Source: an uncultured Atopobiaceae bacterium (GTDB lineage Bacteria > Actinomycetota > Coriobacteriia > Coriobacteriales > Atopobiaceae). Taken from it: a DNA stretch of 64,000 nucleotides. A program made the translations under genes and the position numbers. The notes under the pieces were generated by a model, which was not told the origin of the DNA, searched no databases, and saw nothing but the letters and a program-made list of their open reading frames with translations. The stretch lies in the NCBI GenBank assembly GCA_944322145.1, contig CALUNW010000007.1:62001-126000 (forward strand), read 5' to 3'. Position 1 is the stretch's first letter. Each line of letters starts with the position of its first letter. Below, piece after piece: positions 47,584-57,206 of this stretch.

Positions 47584-48465
47584 ATGAAACAGCGCGACAG
47601 GCAGGAGAGGGAGCTCGCCGCCTCGAAGGTCGACGTCCTGAACGAGGCCCTGCCGTGGATCCACCGCATGGCAGGCAAGACCTTCGTCATCAAGTACGGC
47701 GGATCTGCCATGGAGAACCCCGAGCTCTGCCGCCAGGTGGTTGCCGACATCGAGATGCTCAAGCTCCTGGGCATCCGCATCGTGCTCGTGCACGGTGGGG
47801 GCAAGGCCATCAGCGCGCACGTCAAGGCGCTCGGCTTGCCCGTTCAGTTCAAGGACGGCCTGCGCGTGACCGATGACGCCACGATGGAGGCCGTGCGCGA
47901 GGTGCTCGTGGGCAAGGTCAACCAGGACCTGGTCTGGGCCCTCAACGAGTACGGCCACAACGCCGTGGGCATCTCGGGCGCGGACGGCAAGACGCTCAAG
48001 ACCGAGCAGGTCGACCCCGCGCTCGGCCGCGTGGGCCGCATCCGCGAGGTGGACCCGAGCCTCATCGAGACCATCCTCGAGGACGGATACATCCCCGTGG
48101 TGGCCACCGTGGGCTGCGCGCCGGACGGCTTCTACAACATTAACGCGGACGTCGCCGCAGGCAAGATCGCCGAGGCCATGGGCGCGGACAAGCTCATCTA
48201 CCTGACCGACGTCGACGGCCTGCTCGCCGACGTCGAGGACGAGGACTCCCTCATCCAGAGCCTCTCGCGCTCCGAGACCCACGAGCTTCTCGCCTCTGGG
48301 CGGCTCGACGGCGGCATGCTGCCCAAGATCCGCTCCATCTCCGAGGCGCTCGACGCCGGCGTCTCCGAGGTGGTCATTCTCAACGGAACCTTCCCGCACT
48401 CCCTGCTTCTTGAGATCTTCACCGACGCCGGCTGCGGTACCATGTTCACACAGGACGAGTCCTAG
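47584..48465 (+). CDS. argB: Acetylglutamate kinase
   Basis: 293 residues, ATG at 47584 after TTGGAGCAG. The amino-acid-kinase fold shows KTFVIKYGGSAM, LVHGGGKAISAHVKALGL, the acetylglutamate-binding loop FKDGLRVTDDATMEAV and YLTDVDGLLAD with RLDGGMLPK. It phosphorylates N-acetylglutamate, step two of the pathway. The N-terminal helix (ERELAASKVDVLNEALPWIH) is the type found in hexameric, arginine-inhibited enzymes, so feedback inhibition is likely. Confidence 0.97.
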   Translation: MKQRDRQERELAASKVDVLNEALPWIHRMAGKTFVIKYGGSAMENPELCRQVVADIEMLKLLGIRIVLVHGGGKAISAHVKALGLPVQFKDGLRVTDDATMEAVREVLVGKVNQDLVWALNEYGHNAVGISGADGKTLKTEQVDPALGRVGRIREVDPSLIETILEDGYIPVVATVGCAPDGFYNINADVAAGKIAEAMGADKLIYLTDVDGLLADVEDEDSLIQSLSRSETHELLASGRLDGGMLPKIRSISEALDAGVSEVVILNGTFPHSLLLEIFTDAGCGTMFTQDES

Positions 48466-48478
48466 GAGAGGAAGCCTC

Positions 48479-49756
<1,278 letters not shown>

Positions 49757-49787
49757 GCGCTGGTCCCCGTTCTTCTCGGCAGTGATT

Positions 49788-49909
49788 ACGGGCCGGCTGT
49801 GGTCACTTTCCCACCGTGGAAACGACCACAGCCGGCCCGTTATTCTCGGTACAAGATATCGGGCCAGTTGTGGTCACTTTGACGAGGAGAGCTGACCACA
49901 ACAAGCCCG
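49788..49909. repeat. Two tandem inverted repeats, family 3 units 3 and 4
   Basis: Unit 3: ACGGGCCGGCTGTGGTC (49788-49804) with its exact inverse at 49824-49840. Unit 4: CGGGCCAGTTGTGGTCA (49860-49876) with a 15/17 inverse at 49893-49909. Both carry GGTCACTTT at the loop edge and end in CCCGTTATTC. They fill the gap between convergent argD and the UMF1 gene. Confidence 0.85.
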
Positions 49910-49925
49910 TTATTCCCGGCAGAAC

Positions 49926-51152
49926 TTACGCCGTGCGCTCCGGGACGCGCAGCATCACGAAGAAGCCCACGACGAACAGCACCGCGATGGAGAGCACGCC
50001 GATGCTGGAGTTGCCGGTGAGCGCCGTGAACGTGCCCACGAGGAAGGTTCCCAGGATCGCGGCGTACTTGCCGAAGATGTCGAAGAAGCCGAAGTACTCG
50101 TTGGCGCGCTCCTTAGGGCAGAGCTTGCCAAACTCGCTGCGCGAGAGCGCCTGGATGCCGCCCTGGAACATGCCCACGAGGATGGCCAGGAACCAGAACT
50201 CCACGGCCGAGCGCAGGAAGAACGCCGCGAACAGGGTGATGCCAAAGTACGCTGCGATGGCAATCAGCAGCATGCGGCGCGTGCCGTACTTGGACGAGAG
50301 GCGCCCGTAGATGATCGCGGACGGGAAGGCCACGAACTGCGTCACCAGAAGCGCCAGCACGAGCTGCGTGGAGTCGATGCCGAGGTCGGTGCCGTAGCTG
50401 GTTGACAGCTTGATGATCGTGTGCACGCCGTCGATGTAGAAGAAGTACGCGATCATGTAGTAGCGGATGGCGTGGTTGGCCCAGATCTCGCGCAGGGTCC
50501 CGGTGAGTCCGCGGACCGCGCGGCTCACGGCGTGCGGCGCGCGCGGCTTGAAGTGGAGCTGCTGCACGTTCTTGAGCAGCGGCACGGTGAAGACGGCCCA
50601 CCACGCCGCGGTGATGCAGAACGCGATCTGCATGGCGGTCTGCAGCGTGATGCCCAGGGTCTCGTAGCCCAGCACCACGCCCAGGCACGCGATGAACGGC
50701 ACGCAGCTGCCGATGTAGCCCCAGGCGTAGCCCGCCGACGAGATCTCGTCCATGCGCTCGTCGGTGGTGGTGTCCACGAGCAGCGCGTCGTAGAAGACCA
50801 TCGAGGAGTTGAGCGCCACCGACGAGATCACGTACACCACCAGAAACGCCAGCGCCGCCGTCACGAAGCCCATCGCGATGGTGGCCACGACGCCCGTGCC
50901 AACGCAGCCCACGATGAACTTCTTCTTCATGCCCTGCATGTCGGCGATCGAGCCCAGGACGGGCATGAGCAGCGCGATGATCAGCGAGGCCACGGTCTCG
51001 GCGTAGCTCCAGGCAACGACGACGCCGCCCTCGGGCGCAAGCGACGAGAAGTAGATGGGAATGACGCTCGTGGCCAGGAGCACGAGCGCGGAGTTGCCCA
51101 CGTCGTAGACGATCCAGCTCTTCTCGGCCTTTGTCATCTTCTGATGTGCCAT
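49926..51152 (-). CDS. UMF1-type MFS transporter (Atg22-like)
   Basis: 408 residues; the ATG at 51152 follows GGAAGGAACCCC. The UMF1 signature near the start, KAEKSWIVYDVGNSALVLLA, corresponds to the WxxYDxANS motif. Twelve hydrophobic helices are apparent, with the MFS loop GRLSSKYGTRRMLLIAIAAY between helices and ALSRSEFGKLCPKERANEYF in the second half. Family members are related to vacuolar amino-acid exporters, but bacterial substrates are unknown to me. Transcribed alone, divergent from the phospholipase-like gene. Confidence 0.88.
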   Translation of the reverse strand: MAHQKMTKAEKSWIVYDVGNSALVLLATSVIPIYFSSLAPEGGVVVAWSYAETVASLIIALLMPVLGSIADMQGMKKKFIVGCVGTGVVATIAMGFVTAALAFLVVYVISSVALNSSMVFYDALLVDTTTDERMDEISSAGYAWGYIGSCVPFIACLGVVLGYETLGITLQTAMQIAFCITAAWWAVFTVPLLKNVQQLHFKPRAPHAVSRAVRGLTGTLREIWANHAIRYYMIAYFFYIDGVHTIIKLSTSYGTDLGIDSTQLVLALLVTQFVAFPSAIIYGRLSSKYGTRRMLLIAIAAYFGITLFAAFFLRSAVEFWFLAILVGMFQGGIQALSRSEFGKLCPKERANEYFGFFDIFGKYAAILGTFLVGTFTALTGNSSIGVLSIAVLFVVGFFVMLRVPERTA

Positions 51153-51300
51153 AGGGGTTCCTTCCGGCGGGTGCCACAACATATCTATGGTAGGCGAGCG
51201 CAGGCCCGAGCGGCGGTAAGAACTGGGTAAAAGCGGACGAGAAGAACGCGGGGCGGCCGGGCGTGGCATAATCGAGAAGAACCACGACGAAAGGGCCATC

Positions 51301-52266
51301 ATGCCGGCGATTCTCACGCACGACCTGTTCGGGAGGGGCGTCCTCGAGGACGTCACCGATCTTCTGGGCCTGCGCTCCGTGGGCGAGCGCGACGCGTTCC
51401 TGCTGGGCAACCAGGGCCCCGACCCGCTGTTCTACCTCGTCGTCGACCCGCTGATGCACAAGTGGTCGCCGCTGGGCAACGCGCTGCACGGCTGCGACCC
51501 CGCCGCCCTGCTCGTTGCCATGCGCGAGGCAGCCCTGCGCCTCGAGGGCCACGAGCGCCAGCTCGCGCGCGCCTACGTGGCCGGCTTCGCCTGCCACTGG
51601 CTGCTCGACTCCACGATGCACCCCTTCGTCTACTGGTGGCAGAACGGCATCACCTCCGCCGGCGTCCCCGGGCTCGACGAGAGCGCCGGCTCGCGCGTCC
51701 ACGCGGAGATCGAGCGCGACTTCGACGAGATGGCGCTCTACGCGCTCACAGGCAAGACCGTGGAGCGGTGGCGCCCGCACGAGCGCGTGCTCCAGGCCTC
51801 CCGCGACGTGCTCGCCGCCGTCGACAAGGTCTACTTCTACGTGGCGCTCTGGATCTTCGGGCGCGCCATCGACCCCAGGACCTTCTCCACGGCGGTCGTC
51901 GAGTTCCGCCTGGTGCAGCGCGCCTTCGACTCGCCCACGGGCCGCAAGCGCGCGGCTCTGGCGGCGATCGAGCGCGTGGCGACGAGAGGGTCCTTCTCGC
52001 TCGTCAGGTCCATGTCGCACCGCGCGCGCCCCGAGGACACCTCGGACTTTGACAACCGCGAGCACCGCCCGTGGGAGAACCCCTTCACGCACGAGGTCGC
52101 CACGACGGGCTTCTGGGACCTCTTCGACGCCGCCCGCGCCCGCGTGCTGCCGACCATCGACGAGCTCTTCTCGGACGACTTTTGCCTTGCGGCGGCGCGC
52201 GAGCTCACGCACGACCTCAACTTCGAGGGCGCGCCCACCGAGCCCGGCACGGCCCCGGCGTGGTAG
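51301..52266 (+). CDS. Zinc-dependent phospholipase C-like protein
   Basis: 321 residues, ATG at 51301. The conserved pattern LTHDLFGRGVLED, FLLGNQGPDPLFYLVVDPLM, HGCDPAALLVAMREA and YVAGFACHWLLDSTMHPFVY contains the spaced His and Asp residues of the zinc-dependent phospholipase C/S1-P1 nuclease fold. No signal peptide is seen, so it is probably cytoplasmic and the true substrate is uncertain. Many Firmicutes and Actinobacteria carry this uncharacterised branch. It overlaps the vsr gene start by a few bases, suggesting co-translation. Confidence 0.82.
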   Translation: MPAILTHDLFGRGVLEDVTDLLGLRSVGERDAFLLGNQGPDPLFYLVVDPLMHKWSPLGNALHGCDPAALLVAMREAALRLEGHERQLARAYVAGFACHWLLDSTMHPFVYWWQNGITSAGVPGLDESAGSRVHAEIERDFDEMALYALTGKTVERWRPHERVLQASRDVLAAVDKVYFYVALWIFGRAIDPRTFSTAVVEFRLVQRAFDSPTGRKRAALAAIERVATRGSFSLVRSMSHRARPEDTSDFDNREHRPWENPFTHEVATTGFWDLFDAARARVLPTIDELFSDDFCLAAARELTHDLNFEGAPTEPGTAPAW

Positions 52267-52796
52267 CCTCCCGACGCCCGGACACGCCGCCGGCGTCCTC
52301 CGAGGCGACGCGCCACGTCATGCAGGCCAACCGAAGCAAGAACACGACCCCGGAGCTCAGGGTCCGCGCCGCCCTGCGCGCGGCGGGCCTTACCGGGTAC
52401 CGGCTCCACTGGAAGAAGGCGCCGGGGCACCCGGACGTGTGCTTTCCCGGCAGGCGCGTGGCCATCCTCATAAACGGGTGCTTCTGGCATCGCTGCCCGT
52501 TCTGCGGGCCGTCGCGCCCCAAGACCCACCCGGAGTTCTGGGAGGCCAAGTTCGCCCGCAACCGGGCGCGGGACGCCCGCGTGCGCTCCGAGCTCGTCGA
52601 CGGCGGCTGGACGGTCGTGGTGGTATGGGAGTGCCGCCTCAGGAAGGCGCGCTTCGACCAGACCATGGACGAGGTCGTCTCCGTGGTGCGCAGGGCGGGG
52701 GAGGAGCGGATGCCCGGGCACGTGGTGGAGATCGGGTCGCAGGGCGCCTGGCGGCTGCGCAGGATGCGCGCGCGGCGTCGCGTCCGGCGCGGCTAG
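52260..52796 (+). CDS. vsr: Very-short-patch-repair (Vsr) mismatch endonuclease
   Basis: 178 residues if begun at the GTG at 52260, which overlaps the preceding stop; an ATG at 52320 would cut off part of the conserved N-terminus (SEATRHVMQANRSKNTTPEL). The Vsr core follows: YRLHWKKAPGHPDVCFPGRR with the catalytic Asp, VAILINGCFWHRCPFC with the zinc site, RPKTHPEFWEAKF and VVVVWECRLRKARFD. Vsr nicks 5' of T in T:G mismatches left by deamination of 5-methylcytosine. It normally sits beside a cytosine methyltransferase, but none is visible here. Confidence 0.92.
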   Translation: MVASRRPDTPPASSEATRHVMQANRSKNTTPELRVRAALRAAGLTGYRLHWKKAPGHPDVCFPGRRVAILINGCFWHRCPFCGPSRPKTHPEFWEAKFARNRARDARVRSELVDGGWTVVVVWECRLRKARFDQTMDEVVSVVRRAGEERMPGHVVEIGSQGAWRLRRMRARRRVRRG

Positions 52797-52915
52797 GCCT
52801 CCCGCGACGTCCGGGGTGACCGCTCGCCCGTGCCGGCGAGGCGCGCGGCCGGCCGAGGTGCTAGGCTGTTACCTGCAACATGAGGCGCGGCGACGAGTCA
52901 GGGGAGGTCCGCGAC

Positions 52916-53689
52916 ATGTCCACATATGTCTTCTCGGACGTGCACGGCCACCGAGCGACCCTCGAGCGCGTCCTCGAGCGCGTGTCGCCCGCGGCGGACG
53001 ACCGCTTCTTCTGCCTGGGCGACATGATCGACCGCGGCCCCGACCCGGTGGGCGTGCTGCGGGTCTGCCGCGCGCTGCCCAACGTGAGCGCGCTCATGGG
53101 CAACCACGAGGACCTCATGATGTCGTGCCTCAACGACCCCGCCGACCCGCTCGCAAGCCTCAACTGGGGCATCAACGGCGGAGCCAAGACCTCGACGGGC
53201 CTCGCCGAGCTCTCCGACGACGAGGCGAACGACCTCGTGGACTGGGTGCGCGACCTGCCCCGCTGGGACCAGGCGGTGGTCGGCGGCAGGCGCTACCTGC
53301 TCGTCCACGCTGGCGTGAACCTCTCCGCGCCCGCGCCGGACGTCTGGGACGACGACTCCGCGGCCGCCTACCTGCGCGCGCAGGACCCCGAGGAGCTCTC
53401 GTGGATACGCGAGGAGTTCTGGGGCGCGGAGCGCGGGCTCTCCGGCGCGGACGGCTCCGGGCCCGTGGTCGTGGCCGGCCACACGCCGACGCCCTATCTC
53501 GAGCGGATGGCCCGCGACCTGGACCGCGCCCCGCTGGGCGGCGACGGCCTCGCGCGCATGGTGCGCGTGGGCGCGGACCGCTGGGACATCGACTGCTGCG
53601 CGGCCGGCGGGGCGGGCGTGGGCCAGGTGCTCATCCTGCGCCTGGACGACGGCGAGGAGTTCTACGAGCCCGTCCGCGAGGGGGAGTAG
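52916..53689 (+). CDS. PPP-family metallophosphatase (Ser/Thr phosphatase or Ap4A hydrolase-like)
   Basis: 257 residues; the ATG at 52916 follows GGGGAGG. The PPP signatures are complete: VFSDVHGHRATLERVLE (GDxHG variant SDVHG), GDMIDRGPDPVGVL, GNHEDLMM and the late His in VVAGHTPTPYLERM. These bind two metals and dephosphorylate phosphoproteins or dinucleoside polyphosphates; sequence alone does not separate these. The domain WIREEFWGAERGLSG between motifs is typical of bacterial PrpA/PrpE-like enzymes. Confidence 0.9.
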   Translation: MSTYVFSDVHGHRATLERVLERVSPAADDRFFCLGDMIDRGPDPVGVLRVCRALPNVSALMGNHEDLMMSCLNDPADPLASLNWGINGGAKTSTGLAELSDDEANDLVDWVRDLPRWDQAVVGGRRYLLVHAGVNLSAPAPDVWDDDSAAAYLRAQDPEELSWIREEFWGAERGLSGADGSGPVVVAGHTPTPYLERMARDLDRAPLGGDGLARMVRVGADRWDIDCCAAGGAGVGQVLILRLDDGEEFYEPVREGE

Positions 53690-53736
53690 CGGGCGCACGT
53701 CCTTCTCGCCCGAGCGCTGTCCCCGGCTTTGGATAT

Positions 53737-53790
53737 CGGGCCGGTTTCGGTCGGTTTGGGGTCTCTAAAACGTCCGCAGCCAGCCCGTTA
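53737..53790. repeat. Inverted repeat, family 3 unit 5
   Basis: CGGGCCGGTTTCGGTCG at the left and CGTCCGCAGCCAGCCCG at the right match as inverses at about 13 of 17 positions, and the unit ends CCCGTTATTCTC like the others. Confidence 0.7.
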
Positions 53791-53820
53791 TTCTCCCGTC
53801 CTGCCCGTCCCCGCAGCGCA

Positions 53821-53830
53821 TGTGTACAAT
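53821..53830 (+). promoter_or_regulatory. Extended -10 promoter of the SGNH-GNAT gene
   Basis: TGTGTACAAT combines a TGTG extension with TACAAT, 39 bases before the ATG. No -35 is evident. Confidence 0.45.
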
Positions 53831-53869
53831 GGTCTGGCCAGAAACGCACCACAAACGACTAGGTACCCT

Positions 53870-55681
53870 ATGAACCTCTCCATCAGCGCGCGTGCGGCGG
53901 ACCTGCTGCGCGGCGCCATCGATGCCACTGCCGAGAAGAACGGGTGGGTTCGCCCGCAGCGCTTCACCCCCGACCAGCTCAGGGCCCTCGGGAGCGTCCG
54001 CGCGTGGCACCCCGGCCTCTTTCGCAGCATGTCCGCCTGCACGTCGGGCGTGACCCTCGAGTTTGCCACCGACGCCAGCTTCGTCTCCGTTGAGCTGCGC
54101 GTGGATGCGCCCTCCAAGGGCGCCCAGGCCGTGCTCGACGACGTCCGCCGCCACGCGGGCGCGTCCGACGAGCCGCTCGACGGCGTCTCCGTCGACGTGG
54201 ACGGACGCCACCTGCCGCTCATGCTCCCGGACGAGAACGACCTCGTGACGTTTGCCCTCGACGACCCCGCGGCGGCCCCCGAGCCGGGCCTCGTGCGCCT
54301 GCCCCTCCCGGGGCTGGGCGAGCCGCATCGCGTGCGCGTGTGGCTTCCGTGCCTCTCCTCGTGCGCGGTCCGCGAGGTGCGCGCGGATGGCACCTACCTC
54401 GAGCCCGTCCCCGCCCGCGGGCAGCTGCTCGTGCTCGGCGACTCCATCGCGCAGGGGTTTGTCGCCGGGGACCCCGGCCGCTCGTGGACCGCGCGCCTCG
54501 CCGACCACCTGGGCCTCGACCTCCTGAACCAGGGGGTGGGCGGCCAGGTCTTCCAGCCCGGCTCGCTCTCCGGGCTCGCGGCGGCCGCGCGCCCCGAGGC
54601 CATCGTCGTCGAGTTTGGCGAGAACTACCGCTACGAGGTGTGCCAGGCGTCGCGCGTGGGGCGCGAGATCTTGGCCTACCTCTACGAGGTCTCCGAGGCC
54701 TGGCCCGACGTACCCACGTGGGTGCTCACGCCGCTGCCGCATTCCGAGGACGTCTACCCCACCAACCCGCGCAGCTGTGCCGGCGAGGTCGAGGGCCTCA
54801 TCGCCGCGGCGGTGCGCCGCCACCCGCAGATGCGCCTCGTCGACGGCGCGGCCCTGCTCGACGCCGAGCGCCTGCCCGAGCTGCTCGCCGACGGCTCCGA
54901 CCATCCCGGCCGGGAGGGGCAGCGGATGCTCGCAGAGCGCCTCTCGTTCGTCATCGACGCCACCGCCGTGGCCCCGGAGCAGCGCCGCACGATCGCGCTC
55001 GCGATAGCTCGGCGCGCCGGCGACGTGGCCCTGCCCGTCACCGAGGCCCTGCGCCGCGGCCTCGGCGAGGTTCTTCTCGCCGACAAGGGCGCGGTCGTGG
55101 TGGGCTTCCCGGGAGGGGAGACCCTCATGTGGGCGAGCGCGCCGGCTGCCCTGCGCCGCGCCCTGACGTGCATCGGCTCGCGCGGCGTGGCCTGCGTCTG
55201 CGGCGACCGCCGCGCGGCCCGCGAGGTCGTGCGCGCCGTGGGCGGCACGGCACACGCCTGCCACCTCGTGACCTGGCGCGGCGACGCCCCCGAGCGCGAC
55301 GCCGCCCGAGACGTGCGCGTGCTCACCTCCGCCTACGCCGGGGTGATCCGCGAGCACTACTCCCATCCCGAGTACCTCGCTCCCGGCGAGCTCGAGGAGC
55401 TCCTCGACGCCGGCGCGTTTCTCGGCGGCTTCGAGGACGGGCGCATCGTGGGCTTTGTCGGCGAGCACGCGGACGGCTCGATGGGCATGCTCGAGGTCTT
55501 CGAGGGGTCGCGCCGGCGCGGCTGGGGCACGGAGCTCGCCGCGGCGCAGGTCGCGCGCACGCTCGAGGCCGGCAACGTGCCCTGGGCGGCCGTGTGGCCC
55601 GACAACGAGGCCTCGCTCGCGCTCGAGCGCTCGATGGGCTTCGAGGTGGCGCCAGCCGACGGGCTCTGGTACGTCTCGTAG
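53870..55681 (+). CDS. SGNH/GDSL hydrolase fused to a GNAT acetyltransferase
   Basis: 603 residues; ATG at 53870, with no strong ribosome site. Residues ~1-175 are a beta-rich N-terminal domain as in CE2-type esterases. The SGNH domain follows with block I LVLGDSIAQGFVAGDPGRSW, an oxyanion region GEN and the Asp/His end DGSDHPGREG. From ~residue 370 a second enzyme begins; its GNAT acetyl-CoA loop is SRRRGWGTEL, with NVPWAAVWPDNEASLALERS and MGFEVA. No signal peptide, so cytoplasmic. One chain would both remove and add acyl groups, which is unusual. The biological substrate is unknown. Confidence 0.85.
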   Translation: MNLSISARAADLLRGAIDATAEKNGWVRPQRFTPDQLRALGSVRAWHPGLFRSMSACTSGVTLEFATDASFVSVELRVDAPSKGAQAVLDDVRRHAGASDEPLDGVSVDVDGRHLPLMLPDENDLVTFALDDPAAAPEPGLVRLPLPGLGEPHRVRVWLPCLSSCAVREVRADGTYLEPVPARGQLLVLGDSIAQGFVAGDPGRSWTARLADHLGLDLLNQGVGGQVFQPGSLSGLAAAARPEAIVVEFGENYRYEVCQASRVGREILAYLYEVSEAWPDVPTWVLTPLPHSEDVYPTNPRSCAGEVEGLIAAAVRRHPQMRLVDGAALLDAERLPELLADGSDHPGREGQRMLAERLSFVIDATAVAPEQRRTIALAIARRAGDVALPVTEALRRGLGEVLLADKGAVVVGFPGGETLMWASAPAALRRALTCIGSRGVACVCGDRRAAREVVRAVGGTAHACHLVTWRGDAPERDAARDVRVLTSAYAGVIREHYSHPEYLAPGELEELLDAGAFLGGFEDGRIVGFVGEHADGSMGMLEVFEGSRRRGWGTELAAAQVARTLEAGNVPWAAVWPDNEASLALERSMGFEVAPADGLWYVS

Positions 55682-55831
55682 GCTCTGAGCAGCGCATCTT
55701 CACCAAGCGTCCACATATCTATATATTTTGTCGGCTTTTCGCGCGCCCGCGCGCCAACACCTAAAATGCACGCCGCGCAAGGGTAAAACCCCAGCGCAGA
55801 CACGCCAAAGCTGACCCCAAGGGAGTCATCC

Positions 55832-57199
55832 ATGAGCAATCTTCAGAGCCGCGCTCTCGAGTCTGAGTTCTGCGCCATCGTGAACGAGCTGGGGGGTGAC
55901 GCCGAGGGCAAGGCCGCCGGCGACGCCTTCCTCGCCGCGTCCCACCCCGTGAGGGGCGGCCGCGGCGTGCCCGACTGGGCCGTCACGCCCAAGATCCTGG
56001 GTCCCGCCGAGCTGGGCATCCTGCGCGAGGGCGCGGAGACCTTCGGCCGCATCCTCGAGAAGGTCACGGCCCACTACCTCGACGACGCCGACTACCGCGC
56101 GCTCTTCCGCCTTCCGGAGGAGTTCGAGCAGCAGAGCCTCATTCCCACCGGCTACGACCAGCTGCTTCCCTTCATGCGCCTCGACACCCTCTTTGACCAG
56201 GAGACGGGCGCCTTCCGCTTCTGCGGCGTGGCGACCACGAGCGCGGGCATGACCTCGGCCATCGACGTCACGCGCGCCGTGTGCCTCACCGAGGCCTTCC
56301 GCCGCTTCTCCGAGCGCCACGAGGACATCCACGCCCTCGACCCGGTGGGCGGCGTGATCGAGGCCCTGCGCGAGACCTATACCTCCTGGGCCAACGCCGA
56401 CGCCGGCACCCACCACCCCGACCGTCCCGTCGTGGGCATCGTGGACTACCCGGAGAGCGCCTCTGCGGTGGAGTTTGCCGACCTCATCGAGCGTCTCGCC
56501 GACGAGGGGGTCTTCGCGCGCTTCGTCGACATCCGCGACCTGCGCATCGAGGAGGCCGGCGGTCAGCGGCGCCTCGTGGACTCCGAGGGACCCGTCGTCT
56601 GCGTCTACCGCCGCGCCCCCATGGGCGAGATGCTCGAGAAGCCCTGCGCGGGCGCCGAGGCGCTCGTCGAGGCCGCCCGTCGCGGCCTGGCCTGCCTGAT
56701 CGGCGGCTTCTGCGCCGCCCCGGTGGCCACCAACGCCATCTTCGCCGTGCTCCACGCGCCCGAGACCGAGTCCGTCCTCACCTCCGACGAGCTCGCCTTC
56801 GTGCGCGCCCACGTCCCCGAGGCCCACTTCCTCGAGCGCGGCTGCGACCTCACGCCCTACCTCGCCGACCCGGACGGCTGGATCGTCCGCCCCGCCGGCG
56901 GCTACCGCGTCTCCGAGGCCGTGGCGGGCATCGACCGCATGGACCGCGACGAGTGGTGGCGCGTCCTGCTCGCCGGCTGCGAGGAGGGCGCCGTGATCGA
57001 GCGCTACGACCCCGCCTACCGCTCCGAGGTCGTCGTGGGCGGCGAGGGCGGCTCCGAGCCCGTCGAGGTCGGCAACATGCTCGGCCTGTTCCTGTGCCGC
57101 GGCGCCTTCAGCGGCGTCTACGCACGCTGCGGGCGCAAGTCCGTCATGGGTACCTGGGGCCAGCACCTCGACCTGGGCTGCCTTGTCGTGAACGAGTAG
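55832..57199 (+). CDS. ATP-grasp-like protein of unknown function
   Basis: 455 residues, ATG after AAGGGAG. The wording VVGIVDYPESASAVEFADLI, VVCVYRRAPMGEMLE, GGFCAAPVATNAIFAVLHAP, LERGCDLTPYLADPDGWIVR and PAGGYRVSEAV resembles circularly permuted ATP-grasp enzymes (glutathionylspermidine-synthase-like), but the match is by impression only. Such enzymes join a carboxylate to an amine using ATP. It is followed seven bases later by the dGTPase-like gene, so the two are probably co-transcribed. Confidence 0.6.
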   Translation: MSNLQSRALESEFCAIVNELGGDAEGKAAGDAFLAASHPVRGGRGVPDWAVTPKILGPAELGILREGAETFGRILEKVTAHYLDDADYRALFRLPEEFEQQSLIPTGYDQLLPFMRLDTLFDQETGAFRFCGVATTSAGMTSAIDVTRAVCLTEAFRRFSERHEDIHALDPVGGVIEALRETYTSWANADAGTHHPDRPVVGIVDYPESASAVEFADLIERLADEGVFARFVDIRDLRIEEAGGQRRLVDSEGPVVCVYRRAPMGEMLEKPCAGAEALVEAARRGLACLIGGFCAAPVATNAIFAVLHAPETESVLTSDELAFVRAHVPEAHFLERGCDLTPYLADPDGWIVRPAGGYRVSEAVAGIDRMDRDEWWRVLLAGCEEGAVIERYDPAYRSEVVVGGEGGSEPVEVGNMLGLFLCRGAFSGVYARCGRKSVMGTWGQHLDLGCLVVNE

Positions 57200-57206
57200 C
57201 GCCCCG

